Assembly (NCBI GenBank): GCA_937121175.1
Contig: CAKZKD010000005.1
Location: 62,001-126,000 of the forward strand
DNA: 64,000 nucleotides
DNA from: an uncultured Flavobacteriales bacterium
Lineage (GTDB): Bacteria > Bacteroidota > Bacteroidia > Flavobacteriales_G > Salibacteraceae
Direction of reading: 5' to 3'
The translations under genes were made by a program, and so were the position numbers. The notes under the pieces were generated by a model. It made no database searches. It was not told the origin of the DNA and saw only the letters and a program-made list of their open reading frames with translations. Position 1 is the first letter of the stretch. Each line of letters starts with the position of its first letter. This document shows, in pieces, positions 19,901-28,180 of the stretch.

Positions 19901-20440
19901 TTTGATACATTGACAAATGGCGCAGGATGCGACAGCATCATTATGGTAAACCTCCTAATTTCTTCCGTTGATAATAGTATTTCTAATACCTCTAACTCAA
20001 TTTCAAGTAACGCTATTCAAGCAAATTATCAGTGGCTCGATTGCTTAGACAATTATAGTCCTATTTCTGGTGAAACCAATCAATCGTATTTTTATTCAAA
20101 ATCAGGGGAATATGCCGTGGAAGTTTCTGTTAATGGTTGCATTGATACTTCAATTTGCACCACTTCAATTGCATTAGATGCGGTTGAGCACAATTCCGGA
20201 GTCAAAAATGTCAGAATTTATCCAAATCCAACAAGCGATGATTTCCAAGTACATTCAACTGATTATTTTGGTGAATTCAAAGTGGTCGTTAGAAACTCTG
20301 TAGGTGCATTAATCCATTGTGGTATAGGAGAAGTCAACTCAGATAATAAAATCGCAATAAACGCTGAAGCAGGAGTATATACAGTAAGCATCAGCCTTTC
20401 CAATAATAATGAATATCATTTTAGGTTGTTGAAGCAATAA
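16964..20440 (+). CDS. Secreted GloVer-repeat protein with T9SS type A sorting domain
   Basis: Very large exported protein of 1158 residues. A signal peptide (to about residue 22, VVGFTQ) leads into about 700 residues of tandem repeats of the form G-x-lYG-t-t-x-x-G-G-x-x-x-x-G-x-i-F-E-Y, recognised as the GloVer tandem repeat seen in large surface proteins and probably forming a propeller-like or solenoid fold. Next come five repeats of about 60-70 residues, each ending in GCDSI/L plus a beta strand (residues about 750-1030). The C-terminal 75 residues (VRIYPNPTSDDFQVHS through GVYTVSISL) are a type A T9SS sorting domain. The role is probably cell-surface or secreted adhesion; no catalytic motif is visible. 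Confidence 0.88.
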   Translation: MKFYSRTFLLLIATISSVVGFTQPEELWGFASFSKNSSGGSIFKTDSTGNNASLEFEIPYVKSKKFSSTPCIGPNGIIYGTSEATFDGAYRGTLFQYDTTSKEFSTLFRFPNTPSAGINPKTDLIFYKMKLFGYASLGGAFNEGVLFEYDLLANSYKKLVDLRGGTTGSDCQGMTLAKNGKIYCVMATNIHAGTILELNPDNGTVRRIVRFGTNNNTPSEPMTKILELSNGKLIGATASELPSNSHGTIYELDTITNTIIKLATFNGLNGSRPGKKLVESSNGKVYGTTKGSSRGSTSGVIFEFSTITNSINTVHNFNNSFNELSLETTSGKLYGYSNLRNLGQSGIFEFNVMTSSLSSKILLSPSNSSDYPIGELVKYGTKMFGVCERGGAAGGGTFFEYNIALNVFDTIVHGGDNKYGWVPSGTPIQAINGKLYGVTLRGGLFDQGVFFEYDPLQKKYSIKKHFGDSLFAGYPDRGPIQLNNGRIFGLIKGNNQGLPYRKGSIYEYDITSDSVILRASFDTSSVGKQPVGQLTEANGKLYGLASYGGSFNRGTIFEYDLISNRVITNFHFFGSNGLIPLGTMVLAPNGLLYGTTSEGGSSGFGVFFEFNPVTGVYTKKVDFTGPNGNAPKGNLIVATNGNIYGTTTRGGASFDGIIFEYNIVSDTLINKIDFGVGNIGSYNMSDLHLASNGSIYGLSFGTYSYVFEYKPDSGIIRNHHNFKSANSPVHTFRDFRSIQTTQICYPTLKYDSIIGCDSIFYGNKWFNRNDSISDTFKLASKYGCDSIHISVIIINSSQVSATSHITECDKYLWAVDSITYTTSGFYSDTLITSAGCDSIVTLQLTITNSDSVSNVIEGCDSYYWQNTGKTYSSSGLYIDSLINNNGCDSLIKLDLTINYSSSNITNLASCDTFLSPSGKHKWNKSGVYQDTVLNSVGCDSVITVNLTVKSNSTNSISDTSCFSFVSPSGKYSWTKSGLYFDTLTNGAGCDSIIMVNLLISSVDNSISNTSNSISSNAIQANYQWLDCLDNYSPISGETNQSYFYSKSGEYAVEVSVNGCIDTSICTTSIALDAVEHNSGVKNVRIYPNPTSDDFQVHSTDYFGEFKVVVRNSVGALIHCGIGEVNSDNKIAINAEAGVYTVSISLSNNNEYHFRLLKQ

Positions 20441-20515
20441 GAAATTCACCTAATTCATTGAATTGTGTACCTCGAAAAGTATTTCAATTAATTCATAGTA
20501 CCTTTAATCAACCTC

Positions 20516-23434
20516 CTATAACTCCAACGTAATCTGAACTGGTCCTTCTGGTGGAACCTCATCATCGTCGTCGTCCTTCTTTTTTGGTGAAGGTTGCTCC
20601 TTTTTAGGAACTGGCTTTTTCTTTTCAGCCTTTGGTTCTGCTACGGGTAATTCTTTTTTCTTGGCAGGTGCAGCAGGTTCCGATTTTTCTTTTTTGGCAA
20701 TTGGAGCAGCTTTCTCTTTAATTGGTTTAGGCTCTTCTTTTTTAGGCAACTCTTTTACACCTTCTACCTCCGGTTTTTCTGGCTCAATTGCAGGCTTAAC
20801 TTTCTCCTCTTTCGCAACTTCCACTGTTGATTCGGTAGTTACTTCAGCAACTTCTTGTTGCTCCAAATTCTGTTCAGCGCTTTCTGGCTTTTCGGGTTCA
20901 GGAAGCGGATCCAATTCTGTAACCTGTTTCACCTTATCAGCAGAAATTCGGTTACCCAATGCCTTATACCCCTTTACCGAAATAAAATCATGCAGTTCAA
21001 CTATCTCAGGTGCCTTATTCGAACTTCGTTTGTCGAACTCCACCTTCACTACCGGAAAGGTATGTTTGGATATTAAATCCAATTTAGATTCTTCGTGATC
21101 CGTCAACAAAGACTGCGCTTTTTCGGAGGATTCCAACACAAAACGCTTTACATAATGGTGTCCTTTTTCTCCGTCGTAATGCACCATAGAATACACATGC
21201 TCTGGGTCAAATTTATCGAGGATAATCATATTTTCCTCAAAATGTGTGTTGAGCGACTGAGGGTACATTCTATACGTACCATCACTCATTATAGCCACTA
21301 TTTTATCGTCGGGCTTAAACTCCCCCACCAATCGCCCACGCTCATCTGCATTCAATCGACTTACGGTGTCGTCCCACCAAATTTTTCGAGCGCTTAGAGT
21401 CGAAATTCCTTCTTCTTTAAGCTCAATTTTATGCACCAAATTCTTGGTAAGAATATTCCCTTTTGCGCCGCGACCTTTAATGTTGATTTCAGCAAAATCA
21501 AAATCGAATTTTAGGTTTTTAATCTTTGGTTTCTGGCGAAGAACCACTTTTACTACTTCAGCCTCACCATTTCGGTTCACAGAAAGGTAACTGATTTTAC
21601 TCCCCACGTTTCCAGCAGAAATTGGATAAGCTTTATCTCTGGTTATAGAAGTAACCGCAAATCGCTTAACCATAGAATACTTTGATTTACCATCAAAATA
21701 GATAAGGTTGTAAATTGTTCTTATATCGCCTTTCTTCCAGACGTTAATATGAACAATGTCTTTTCCAAAAAATGCTTTATCCGAAATTTTAGAAACCATC
21801 ATTTCACCGTTTCTTCGAATAACAATAATGTCATCGATATCCGAACAATCACATACAAATTCAGAATCGCTTTTTCGAAGTGAAGTACCTGCAAAACCCT
21901 CGGTTCTGTTTACATACAGCTTTACGTTTGCCACTGCAACCTTAGACCTGATTATGGTTTCAAAGCTTTTGATTTCGGTTTTACGCTCCTTACCTTCTGA
22001 GTATCGTTTCTTGAGTCCTTTGAAATAATCAACTGCAAAATCAACCAAGTTGTCTAAGTGAAATTGAACTTGCTTCAATTCTTCTTCTAGTTGATTGATA
22101 AACGTATCAGCCTTATCAGCATCGTGCTTAGTAATTCGACGCATTCGAATTTCAAGCAACTTCTTTACATCATCGTCGGTAACCGCCCTTTTAAGATGCT
22201 TTACGTGCGGCTTCAATAACTTGTGAGTAACTACAATTGCCTCATCGTACGTTTTTCCATCAAAGTCAATATAAATCTTGTTCTCAATAAATATTTTTTC
22301 AAGACTCGAAAAATGCCACTGTTCTTCCAGTTCACTTTTTCGAATTTCGAGTTCCAATTTCAGCAGCTCTTTTGCATGCTCAACGTTTAGTTGCAAAATC
22401 TCTGAAACCGTTACAAATCGAGGTTTGTCGTCTTCAATAATTACCGCGTTGGGCGAAATACTTACTTCGCAATCGGTAAAGGCATAAAGGGCATCTATGG
22501 TTTTGTCAGGTGAAACGCCTGGTGCCAAATGCACTTGAATCTCACAGAATTCTGAAGTATTATCCTCAATTTTCTTGATTTTTATTTTTCCCTTATCGTT
22601 GGCCTTAAGTACAGAATCGATTACAGAGGTTGTAGTAGTACCATACGGTATTTCGCTTATTAGCAAGGTCTTTTTATCAATGGCCGAAATCTTAGCTCGA
22701 ACTCGGATTTTTCCACCACGAAGTCCATCGTTGTAGTTCGAAACATCAACCATACCCCCACCTTGGAAATCAGGGTATATTTTAGTTTTTCGACCCTGCA
22801 AGAAATTGATAGAAGCATCAATTATCTCGATAAAATTATGTGGTAAAATTTTACACGAAAGTCCAACTGCAATTCCTTCAACTCCTTGCGCAACAAGCAT
22901 CGGGAATTTGACAGGAAGGGTAACCGGCTCTTTATTCCTACCATCGTACGACAATTGCCAAACGGTAGTTTTAGGGTTGAATACTACCTCCAAAGCAAAT
23001 TTTGACAGACGGGCCTCAATGTATCTTGGTGCTGCAGCTCGGTCTCCAGTTAAGGTGTTGCCCCAGTTACCTTGGGTGTCAATCAATAAATCTTTTTGAC
23101 CTAGCGCTACTAATGCATCAGCAATGGAAGCATCTCCATGAGGATGATACTTCATGGTATTTCCAACCACATTAGCTACTTTGTTGTAGCGGCCATCATC
23201 CAATTCTTTTAACGAGTGCAGTAGTCGTCGTTGAACGGGCTTAAATCCATCGTTGACATGTGGTACAGCACGTTCCAAAATAACGTAAGAAGCGTAGTCC
23301 AAGAACCACTCTTGGTACATTCCAGAAACCCGAATTACATCTTCTTCACCGCCACCGTCATCACCTCCGGTTTCTTCAACGGCTTCAAATTCTTCGTCTT
23401 TCTCGTCTATGTTGTCTTCCGAATTCTCAGACAT
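20516..23434 (-). CDS. parC: DNA topoisomerase IV subunit A
   Basis: DNA-cleaving subunit of topoisomerase IV, which decatenates chromosomes with ParE. The 972 residues include an acidic N-terminal tail (about 1-33), the winged-helix breakage domain with catalytic Y138 in AAPRYIEARLS, a coiled-coil gate, and the C-terminal beta-propeller region (KGRGAKGNIL). A disordered tail of 127 residues rich in K, E and P ends in QITLEL. At the quinolone-determining loop (HPHGDASIAD) the residue matching E. coli GyrA S83 is alanine. Pairing with the neighbouring parE identifies it as topoisomerase IV and not gyrase. Its start overlaps the stop of the preceding lipoprotein gene by one base (TAATG). Confidence 0.93.
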   Translation of the reverse strand: MSENSEDNIDEKDEEFEAVEETGGDDGGGEEDVIRVSGMYQEWFLDYASYVILERAVPHVNDGFKPVQRRLLHSLKELDDGRYNKVANVVGNTMKYHPHGDASIADALVALGQKDLLIDTQGNWGNTLTGDRAAAPRYIEARLSKFALEVVFNPKTTVWQLSYDGRNKEPVTLPVKFPMLVAQGVEGIAVGLSCKILPHNFIEIIDASINFLQGRKTKIYPDFQGGGMVDVSNYNDGLRGGKIRVRAKISAIDKKTLLISEIPYGTTTTSVIDSVLKANDKGKIKIKKIEDNTSEFCEIQVHLAPGVSPDKTIDALYAFTDCEVSISPNAVIIEDDKPRFVTVSEILQLNVEHAKELLKLELEIRKSELEEQWHFSSLEKIFIENKIYIDFDGKTYDEAIVVTHKLLKPHVKHLKRAVTDDDVKKLLEIRMRRITKHDADKADTFINQLEEELKQVQFHLDNLVDFAVDYFKGLKKRYSEGKERKTEIKSFETIIRSKVAVANVKLYVNRTEGFAGTSLRKSDSEFVCDCSDIDDIIVIRRNGEMMVSKISDKAFFGKDIVHINVWKKGDIRTIYNLIYFDGKSKYSMVKRFAVTSITRDKAYPISAGNVGSKISYLSVNRNGEAEVVKVVLRQKPKIKNLKFDFDFAEINIKGRGAKGNILTKNLVHKIELKEEGISTLSARKIWWDDTVSRLNADERGRLVGEFKPDDKIVAIMSDGTYRMYPQSLNTHFEENMIILDKFDPEHVYSMVHYDGEKGHHYVKRFVLESSEKAQSLLTDHEESKLDLISKHTFPVVKVEFDKRSSNKAPEIVELHDFISVKGYKALGNRISADKVKQVTELDPLPEPEKPESAEQNLEQQEVAEVTTESTVEVAKEEKVKPAIEPEKPEVEGVKELPKKEEPKPIKEKAAPIAKKEKSEPAAPAKKKELPVAEPKAEKKKPVPKKEQPSPKKKDDDDDEVPPEGPVQITLEL

Positions 23435-24024
23435 TACTCCGTTCTCTCTAATTTAACACCATAAACAGACCCATTGAGCACCATGTTTTCATCGCCTAGC
23501 TCAACTATCTTAGTCTGGTCGTGCAACACTTGCAAAAGTTTGCGTTCCCATTCATTTTTAATTTCTTCAGCGCAATACATTTCAGTAAAGCCGCATTCCG
23601 TTTCTATTTTTATATCATCATTGGTCACTAAATACGAACAACTACCCGAATTACAAGCTGACTTTATTCCAACTTGGTTTCCCTCTTCAGAAAACACCAA
23701 ATGCATCTTCCACTCTTCATATGGCAACTCTTTAGTTTTTCCTTTTTCAGATATGGACACAATAGCCCACTTGCCAACAATTAGCATCGAATTACTCTGA
23801 TTTTCCTGCACCTGTTGAACTTCAGTTTCTTGAACCATCTGGTCATCCACTATAGTAGAAGTAGATTCAATAGACTCAACTTGTACTTCTTGAGTTTTTG
23901 GCTCCGTTTTTAGTTCAGTATTGGTTGGTTCAGTTACAGTACTGGTATTTTCTTTTGTTGCTGTCTTGTTCGAATTACAAGCAAAACAACTAAGGAGTGC
24001 TACTACTATACAAATTCTATTCAT
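23434..24024 (-). CDS. META/HslJ-like lipoprotein encoded between parE and parC
   Basis: Predicted outer-membrane-facing lipoprotein of 196 residues, function unknown. I start it at MNRICIVVALLSCFAC, one base after the parE stop, instead of 11 codons earlier, because this gives a clean lipoprotein signal with the cysteine at residue 16. After a linker rich in T, E and V (residues 17 to about 95) there is a small domain resembling META/HslJ: GKWAIVSISEKGKT, then LVFSEEGNQVGIKSACNSGSCSY and DDIKIETECGFTE, and a closing hydrophobic strand. Four or more cysteines in this domain could form disulfides. It is locked into the parE-parC operon by a 1-base gap and a 1-base overlap. Confidence 0.75.
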   Translation of the reverse strand: MNRICIVVALLSCFACNSNKTATKENTSTVTEPTNTELKTEPKTQEVQVESIESTSTIVDDQMVQETEVQQVQENQSNSMLIVGKWAIVSISEKGKTKELPYEEWKMHLVFSEEGNQVGIKSACNSGSCSYLVTNDDIKIETECGFTEMYCAEEIKNEWERKLLQVLHDQTKIVELGDENMVLNGSVYGVKLERTE

Positions 24025-24025
24025 T

Positions 24026-25882
24026 TTAAACATCTTCCTCCACAATATCTTTTTCAACTTTCAAATTTTCTATGATAAACTTCTGGCGGTCAGGGGTATT
24101 TTTCCCCATGTAAAATTCTAACAACGGGTGAATTCCGGTATCATTTCCAATCACCACTGGGTCTAATCTAATATCCTCTGCAATAAAATTCTTAAACTCA
24201 TCTGGCGAAATTTCACCCAATCCCTTGAATCGAGTTATCTCTGGTTTCCCTTTCAATTTATCCAATGCATTTACTCGTTCTTCTTCACTGTAACAATAAA
24301 TCGTTTCTTGTTTGTTCCGAACTCTAAAAAGAGGAGTTTCAAGTACATACAAATGATTAGACTTTACCAAATCCGGGAAAAATTGCAAGAAAAACGTAAT
24401 TAGTAGTAATCGAATGTGCATTCCATCAACATCCGCATCGGTAGCAATTACAATGTTATTGTAACGTAAATCATCTAATCCATCCTCAATGTTGAGTGCG
24501 GCTTGAAGGAGGTTAAACTCCTCGTTTTGGTAAACAATCTTTTTGGTAAGCCCAAAAGAATTTAGAGGTTTTCCCTTGAGACTAAAAACCGCCTGAGTTT
24601 TTACTTTTCGTGCTTTGGTAATGGAACCACTCGCAGAATCTCCCTCAGTAATAAATAGTGTCGTTTCGCGCTTTAGTTCATTGTCGCCTTTATCGTTCAA
24701 ATGAACTTTACAATCGCGCAACTTCTTGTTGTGTAACGAAACTTCCTTCGCACGTTTTTTGGCCAACTTTCGAATACCGGCCATATCCTTACGCTCGCGT
24801 TCGCTCTGGATAATTTTACGCTGCATCGGGTCATTGGTTTCTGGATTTTTATGTAGGTAATTATCTAACTCACGCGACAAAAACTCTGAAACAAAAGCCC
24901 GCATAGATTTTCCACCAGGTTCAATTTCTGTCGAACCTAATTTGGTTTTCGTCTGCGATTCGAAAACCGGTTCAATAACCTTAACGCTTACCGCAGCAAC
25001 AAGCCCTCCACGAACATCAACGGCTTCGTAATTCTTACCAAAAAAGTCTCTAACTACTTTTACATAAGCTTCTCTAAAAGCTCCTTGATGCGTGCCACCT
25101 TGAGTAGTAAACTGACCGTTTACAAAGGAATAATACTCTTCTCCATAAGAGTTAGTATGCGTTATAGCAACTTCAATATCTTCACCTTCGAGATGAATAA
25201 TTGGATACAACGGATCTGCAGTAAGTTTTTCTTTTAATAAATCCAGTAATCCATTTTCGGAATAAAACTCTTCTCCGTTGTAATGAATTTTAAGGCCGCG
25301 GTTTAGATAAGCATAATTCCGAATCATGTTTCGGATATACTCAGGACGGTATTTGTAATTCTTAAAAATTTCGGTGTCTGGTTCGAATGTAAAACGGGTT
25401 CCTCTCCGTATTCCAGAATCTTCAATTGGTGCGTCGTCAATTAATTCTCCTCGTTGGAATATGGCTCGCTTTATTTTTCCTTCTCGGATAGATTCAACCC
25501 TAAAGTACTCCGAAAGCGCATTCACCGCTTTTGTACCTACTCCATTAAGTCCAACAGATTTTTTAAAGGCCTTTGAATCGTATTTACCGCCAGTATTTAT
25601 TTTGGAAACACAGTCGATTACTTTACCCAATGGAATACCACGGCCATAATCTCGAACTTTTACTTTTCCGTCCTTGATAGAAATATCGATATTCTTGCCA
25701 TTGCCCATTACAAATTCATCGATAGAGTTATCGAGAATTTCCTTCAGCAAAATGTAGATACCATCGTCTGCCGAAGAACCATCACTGGTCTTTCCAATGT
25801 ACATACCCGGACGCATTCTGATGTGCTCTTTCCAATCGAGCGAGCGAATATTTTCTTCCGTATATTTTACTTCTTCGGCCAT
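24026..25882 (-). CDS. parE: DNA topoisomerase IV subunit B
   Basis: ATPase subunit of topoisomerase IV. The 618-residue protein carries the GHKL ATP site ([44 protein letters not shown]), the transducer domain, and the Toprim region with [23 protein letters not shown] and RFKGLGEI. The short length (gyrase B is usually longer) and the adjacent parC support topoisomerase IV. First gene of the parE-lipoprotein-parC unit. I find no exact -7 box in the 118 bases upstream. Confidence 0.95.
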   Translation of the reverse strand: MAEEVKYTEENIRSLDWKEHIRMRPGMYIGKTSDGSSADDGIYILLKEILDNSIDEFVMGNGKNIDISIKDGKVKVRDYGRGIPLGKVIDCVSKINTGGKYDSKAFKKSVGLNGVGTKAVNALSEYFRVESIREGKIKRAIFQRGELIDDAPIEDSGIRRGTRFTFEPDTEIFKNYKYRPEYIRNMIRNYAYLNRGLKIHYNGEEFYSENGLLDLLKEKLTADPLYPIIHLEGEDIEVAITHTNSYGEEYYSFVNGQFTTQGGTHQGAFREAYVKVVRDFFGKNYEAVDVRGGLVAAVSVKVIEPVFESQTKTKLGSTEIEPGGKSMRAFVSEFLSRELDNYLHKNPETNDPMQRKIIQSERERKDMAGIRKLAKKRAKEVSLHNKKLRDCKVHLNDKGDNELKRETTLFITEGDSASGSITKARKVKTQAVFSLKGKPLNSFGLTKKIVYQNEEFNLLQAALNIEDGLDDLRYNNIVIATDADVDGMHIRLLLITFFLQFFPDLVKSNHLYVLETPLFRVRNKQETIYCYSEEERVNALDKLKGKPEITRFKGLGEISPDEFKNFIAEDIRLDPVVIGNDTGIHPLLEFYMGKNTPDRQKFIIENLKVEKDIVEEDV

Positions 25883-26000
25883 AATAATTTCTGAAAATTC
25901 AGCGTATTACAAAGGCCTAAAAATATACGAAAGGGGGTTGGTTGGTTAGTAAGAAAAATGTTTGTTTTCCACAGTGTTTTGAACCAAAAAACTATGTCAA

Positions 26001-27098
26001 TTAAACATTAAATCTAAAGTGCATTACGTCCCCATCCTGAACCACATAATCCTTACCTTCAACATTCAATTTACCTTTATCCTTGCACGCCGATTCTGAG
26101 CCTAATTCAACAAAGTCGTTGTATTTAATAACCTCTGCACGAATAAACCCTTTTTCAAAATCGGTGTGGATTACCCCAGCAGCTTGAGGCGCTGTCATTC
26201 CAGACTTGATAGTCCAAGCCCTCACCTCTTTTTCACCAGCGGTGAAGTACGTTTCAAGGTCGAGTAAGGTGTATGCTTTTTTGATAAGGTAGTTTACTCC
26301 TGGCTCTTCTAATCCAAGTTCTTCCAAAAACATCTGTTTTTCATCAAAGGTTTCTAACTCTGAAATATCCGATTCAATACCCGCACATAGATACATTACC
26401 TCGCACTGTTCATCTTTCACCAACTCTTCAACTGCCTTAGTATGTTCGTTACCAGAAACTGCCGAAGACTCATCAACATTACAAACGTACAGTACTGGCT
26501 TTTCGGTTAGCAATTGCATATCTCCAATCAACTTAACCGACTCTTCATCAATTTCTAATGAACGAATCGAATTCCCTGCTTCCAGGTGATTTTTATATTG
26601 TTCGATTATCGAAACAATTTTAACTGCCTCTTTATCACCAGTTCGAGCAGCTTTTTTAGCTTTATCCAAACGCTTATCAACGGTATCCAAATCTTTCAAT
26701 TGCAACTCGGTGTCGATGACTCCTTTGTCTCTAGCAGGATCTACAGAACCATCAACATGAACAATATTTCCATCGTCGAAACAACGCAAAACGTGAATAA
26801 TGGCATTACACTCTCTAATATTTCCAAGAAACTGATTACCAAGACCTTCTCCTTTACTTGCTCCTTTAACCAGACCGGCAATATCTACAATCTCAACCGT
26901 GGTTGGCATAATGCGCTCTGGGTTTACCAAATCCGACAACTTGTTTAATCGTTCGTCCGGCACAGTAATCACACCCACATTAGGTTCTATTGTACAAAAA
27001 GGAAAATTAGCAGATTGCGCTTTTGCACTACTTAGACAATTGAATAATGTTGATTTTCCAACGTTTGGCAACCCAACAATTCCGCATTTTAAAGCCAT
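26001..27098 (-). CDS. ychF: Redox-regulated ribosome-associated ATPase YchF
   Basis: Universally conserved Obg-family P-loop protein that prefers ATP over GTP and binds ribosomes. The 365 residues hold the G1 motif GLPNVGKSTLFN (residues 8-19), G3 DIAGLVKGASKGEGLGN, a G4 region with the non-canonical CNVDES expected for YchF (replacing NKxD), a helical insertion and the C-terminal TGS domain (AWTIKSGMTAPQAAGVIHTDFEKGF). Single-gene unit with its own promoter. Confidence 0.96.
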   Translation of the reverse strand: MALKCGIVGLPNVGKSTLFNCLSSAKAQSANFPFCTIEPNVGVITVPDERLNKLSDLVNPERIMPTTVEIVDIAGLVKGASKGEGLGNQFLGNIRECNAIIHVLRCFDDGNIVHVDGSVDPARDKGVIDTELQLKDLDTVDKRLDKAKKAARTGDKEAVKIVSIIEQYKNHLEAGNSIRSLEIDEESVKLIGDMQLLTEKPVLYVCNVDESSAVSGNEHTKAVEELVKDEQCEVMYLCAGIESDISELETFDEKQMFLEELGLEEPGVNYLIKKAYTLLDLETYFTAGEKEVRAWTIKSGMTAPQAAGVIHTDFEKGFIRAEVIKYNDFVELGSESACKDKGKLNVEGKDYVVQDGDVMHFRFNV

Positions 27099-27115
27099 GG
27101 TAAAATTTTAGGCGG

Positions 27116-27123
27116 CAAATGTA
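27116..27123 (-). promoter_or_regulatory. -7 promoter box of ychF
   Basis: TACATTTG on the minus strand, exact TAnnTTTG match ending 17 bases before the ychF ATG. Confidence 0.5.
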
Positions 27124-27342
27124 GCAAAATGGAATTCCGAAACCCTAACCAATACAGTCATTCCGTACACGTTATCGAACAAAATTGAACAAGAAGCAAT
27201 CTTTTCGGGTGTGAGGAATTCTAATTTGTAAGTAAGCAGTAGAACGAATTCAAATTCATTTGGCCACTTTACTTTTCAAAGGTTTTCAACATCAGTACTG
27301 CACCCTTTTTAATTCCTCTAATTTCGCAGCAAAAGCGTTTGA

Positions 27343-28179
27343 ATGTCTGATATTAAACACCTTGAAAACCACGCCTCCCAAACCCGACGAGATATTGTAA
27401 GAATGGTTCACGCCGTTCAATCTGGACACCCGGGTGGATCTCTTGGTTGTGCCGATTTATTTGTAGCTCTGTATCAATCAATATTGAAACACAACCCAAA
27501 AGAATGGACCATGAATGGGGAAGGCGAAGACCTTTTCTTTTTGTCGAATGGTCATATTTCGCCAGTTTGGTATTCTGTTTTAGCCCGTTCAGGATATTTC
27601 GAAGTATCGGAACTAAACACTTTCAGGAAATTGAACACTCGTTTGCAAGGTCATCCAACAACACACGAAGGTTTGTCTGGAATTCGAATTGCAAGTGGAT
27701 CGCTTGGTCAAGGTCTCTCTGCGGCAATTGGTGCTTCTATAAGCAAACGACTAAATGGAGACGATAATTACGTTTATGTTTTGATGGGCGATGGTGAATT
27801 GCAAGAAGGCCAAGCTTGGGAAGCTGCAATGTTTGCTGGCGCAAAAAAAACAAAAAATTTAATTGCTTTTGTGGATTGGAACAATCGCCAAATCGATGGT
27901 GATGTTAAAGACGTATTAGACTTAGGTGATTTGGGAGCTAAATGGAAAGCATTTGGCTGGAACGTAATGGAAATGGACGGCAACGATATGCAATCTATAT
28001 TAGATGGCGTTGAACGTGCGAAATCTGAAGGTGGACCGGTAGTAATTCTGATGAAAACCGAAATGGGACAGGGAGTTGACTTTATGATGGGAAGTCATAA
28101 ATGGCATGGTATTCCGCCAAGCGACGAACAATTGGCACAAGCATTGGAACAGCTAGAGGAAACTCTAGGAGATTATTAA
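27343..28179 (+). CDS. Transketolase, N-terminal (thiamine-diphosphate binding) half
   Basis: Non-oxidative pentose phosphate pathway. The 278-residue protein is the pyrophosphate-binding half of a split transketolase: VQSGHPGGSLGCADL, then the thiamine diphosphate motif GDGELQEGQAWEAA with its asparagine in DWNNRQIDG. The other half is encoded at 29563, after an unrelated gene. Both halves are full length for the split form, so this is not a broken gene. The only -7-like sequence upstream is TAATTTCG (27319-27326), one base off consensus and 16 bases before the ATG. The vWA gene begins one base after the stop. Confidence 0.93.
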   Translation: MSDIKHLENHASQTRRDIVRMVHAVQSGHPGGSLGCADLFVALYQSILKHNPKEWTMNGEGEDLFFLSNGHISPVWYSVLARSGYFEVSELNTFRKLNTRLQGHPTTHEGLSGIRIASGSLGQGLSAAIGASISKRLNGDDNYVYVLMGDGELQEGQAWEAAMFAGAKKTKNLIAFVDWNNRQIDGDVKDVLDLGDLGAKWKAFGWNVMEMDGNDMQSILDGVERAKSEGGPVVILMKTEMGQGVDFMMGSHKWHGIPPSDEQLAQALEQLEETLGDY

Positions 28180-28180
28180 T

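Noticed and set aside
20661-21098. Plus-strand open frame of 145 codons opposite the 3' part of parC
   Set aside because: It is antisense to the low-complexity K/E/P tail of ParC and its translation is a serine-rich mirror of that tail. No signal, motif or promoter supports it.
20516-25882. parE and parC as gyrase genes
   Set aside because: The adjacent pair, the 618-residue length of the B subunit and the form of the A subunit's C-terminal region point to topoisomerase IV; gyrase genes are expected elsewhere.
27319-27326. TAATTTCG upstream of the transketolase N-half as a firm promoter
   Set aside because: It differs by one base from the TAnnTTTG consensus and has no -33 element. I mention it in the gene entry but do not list it as a feature.
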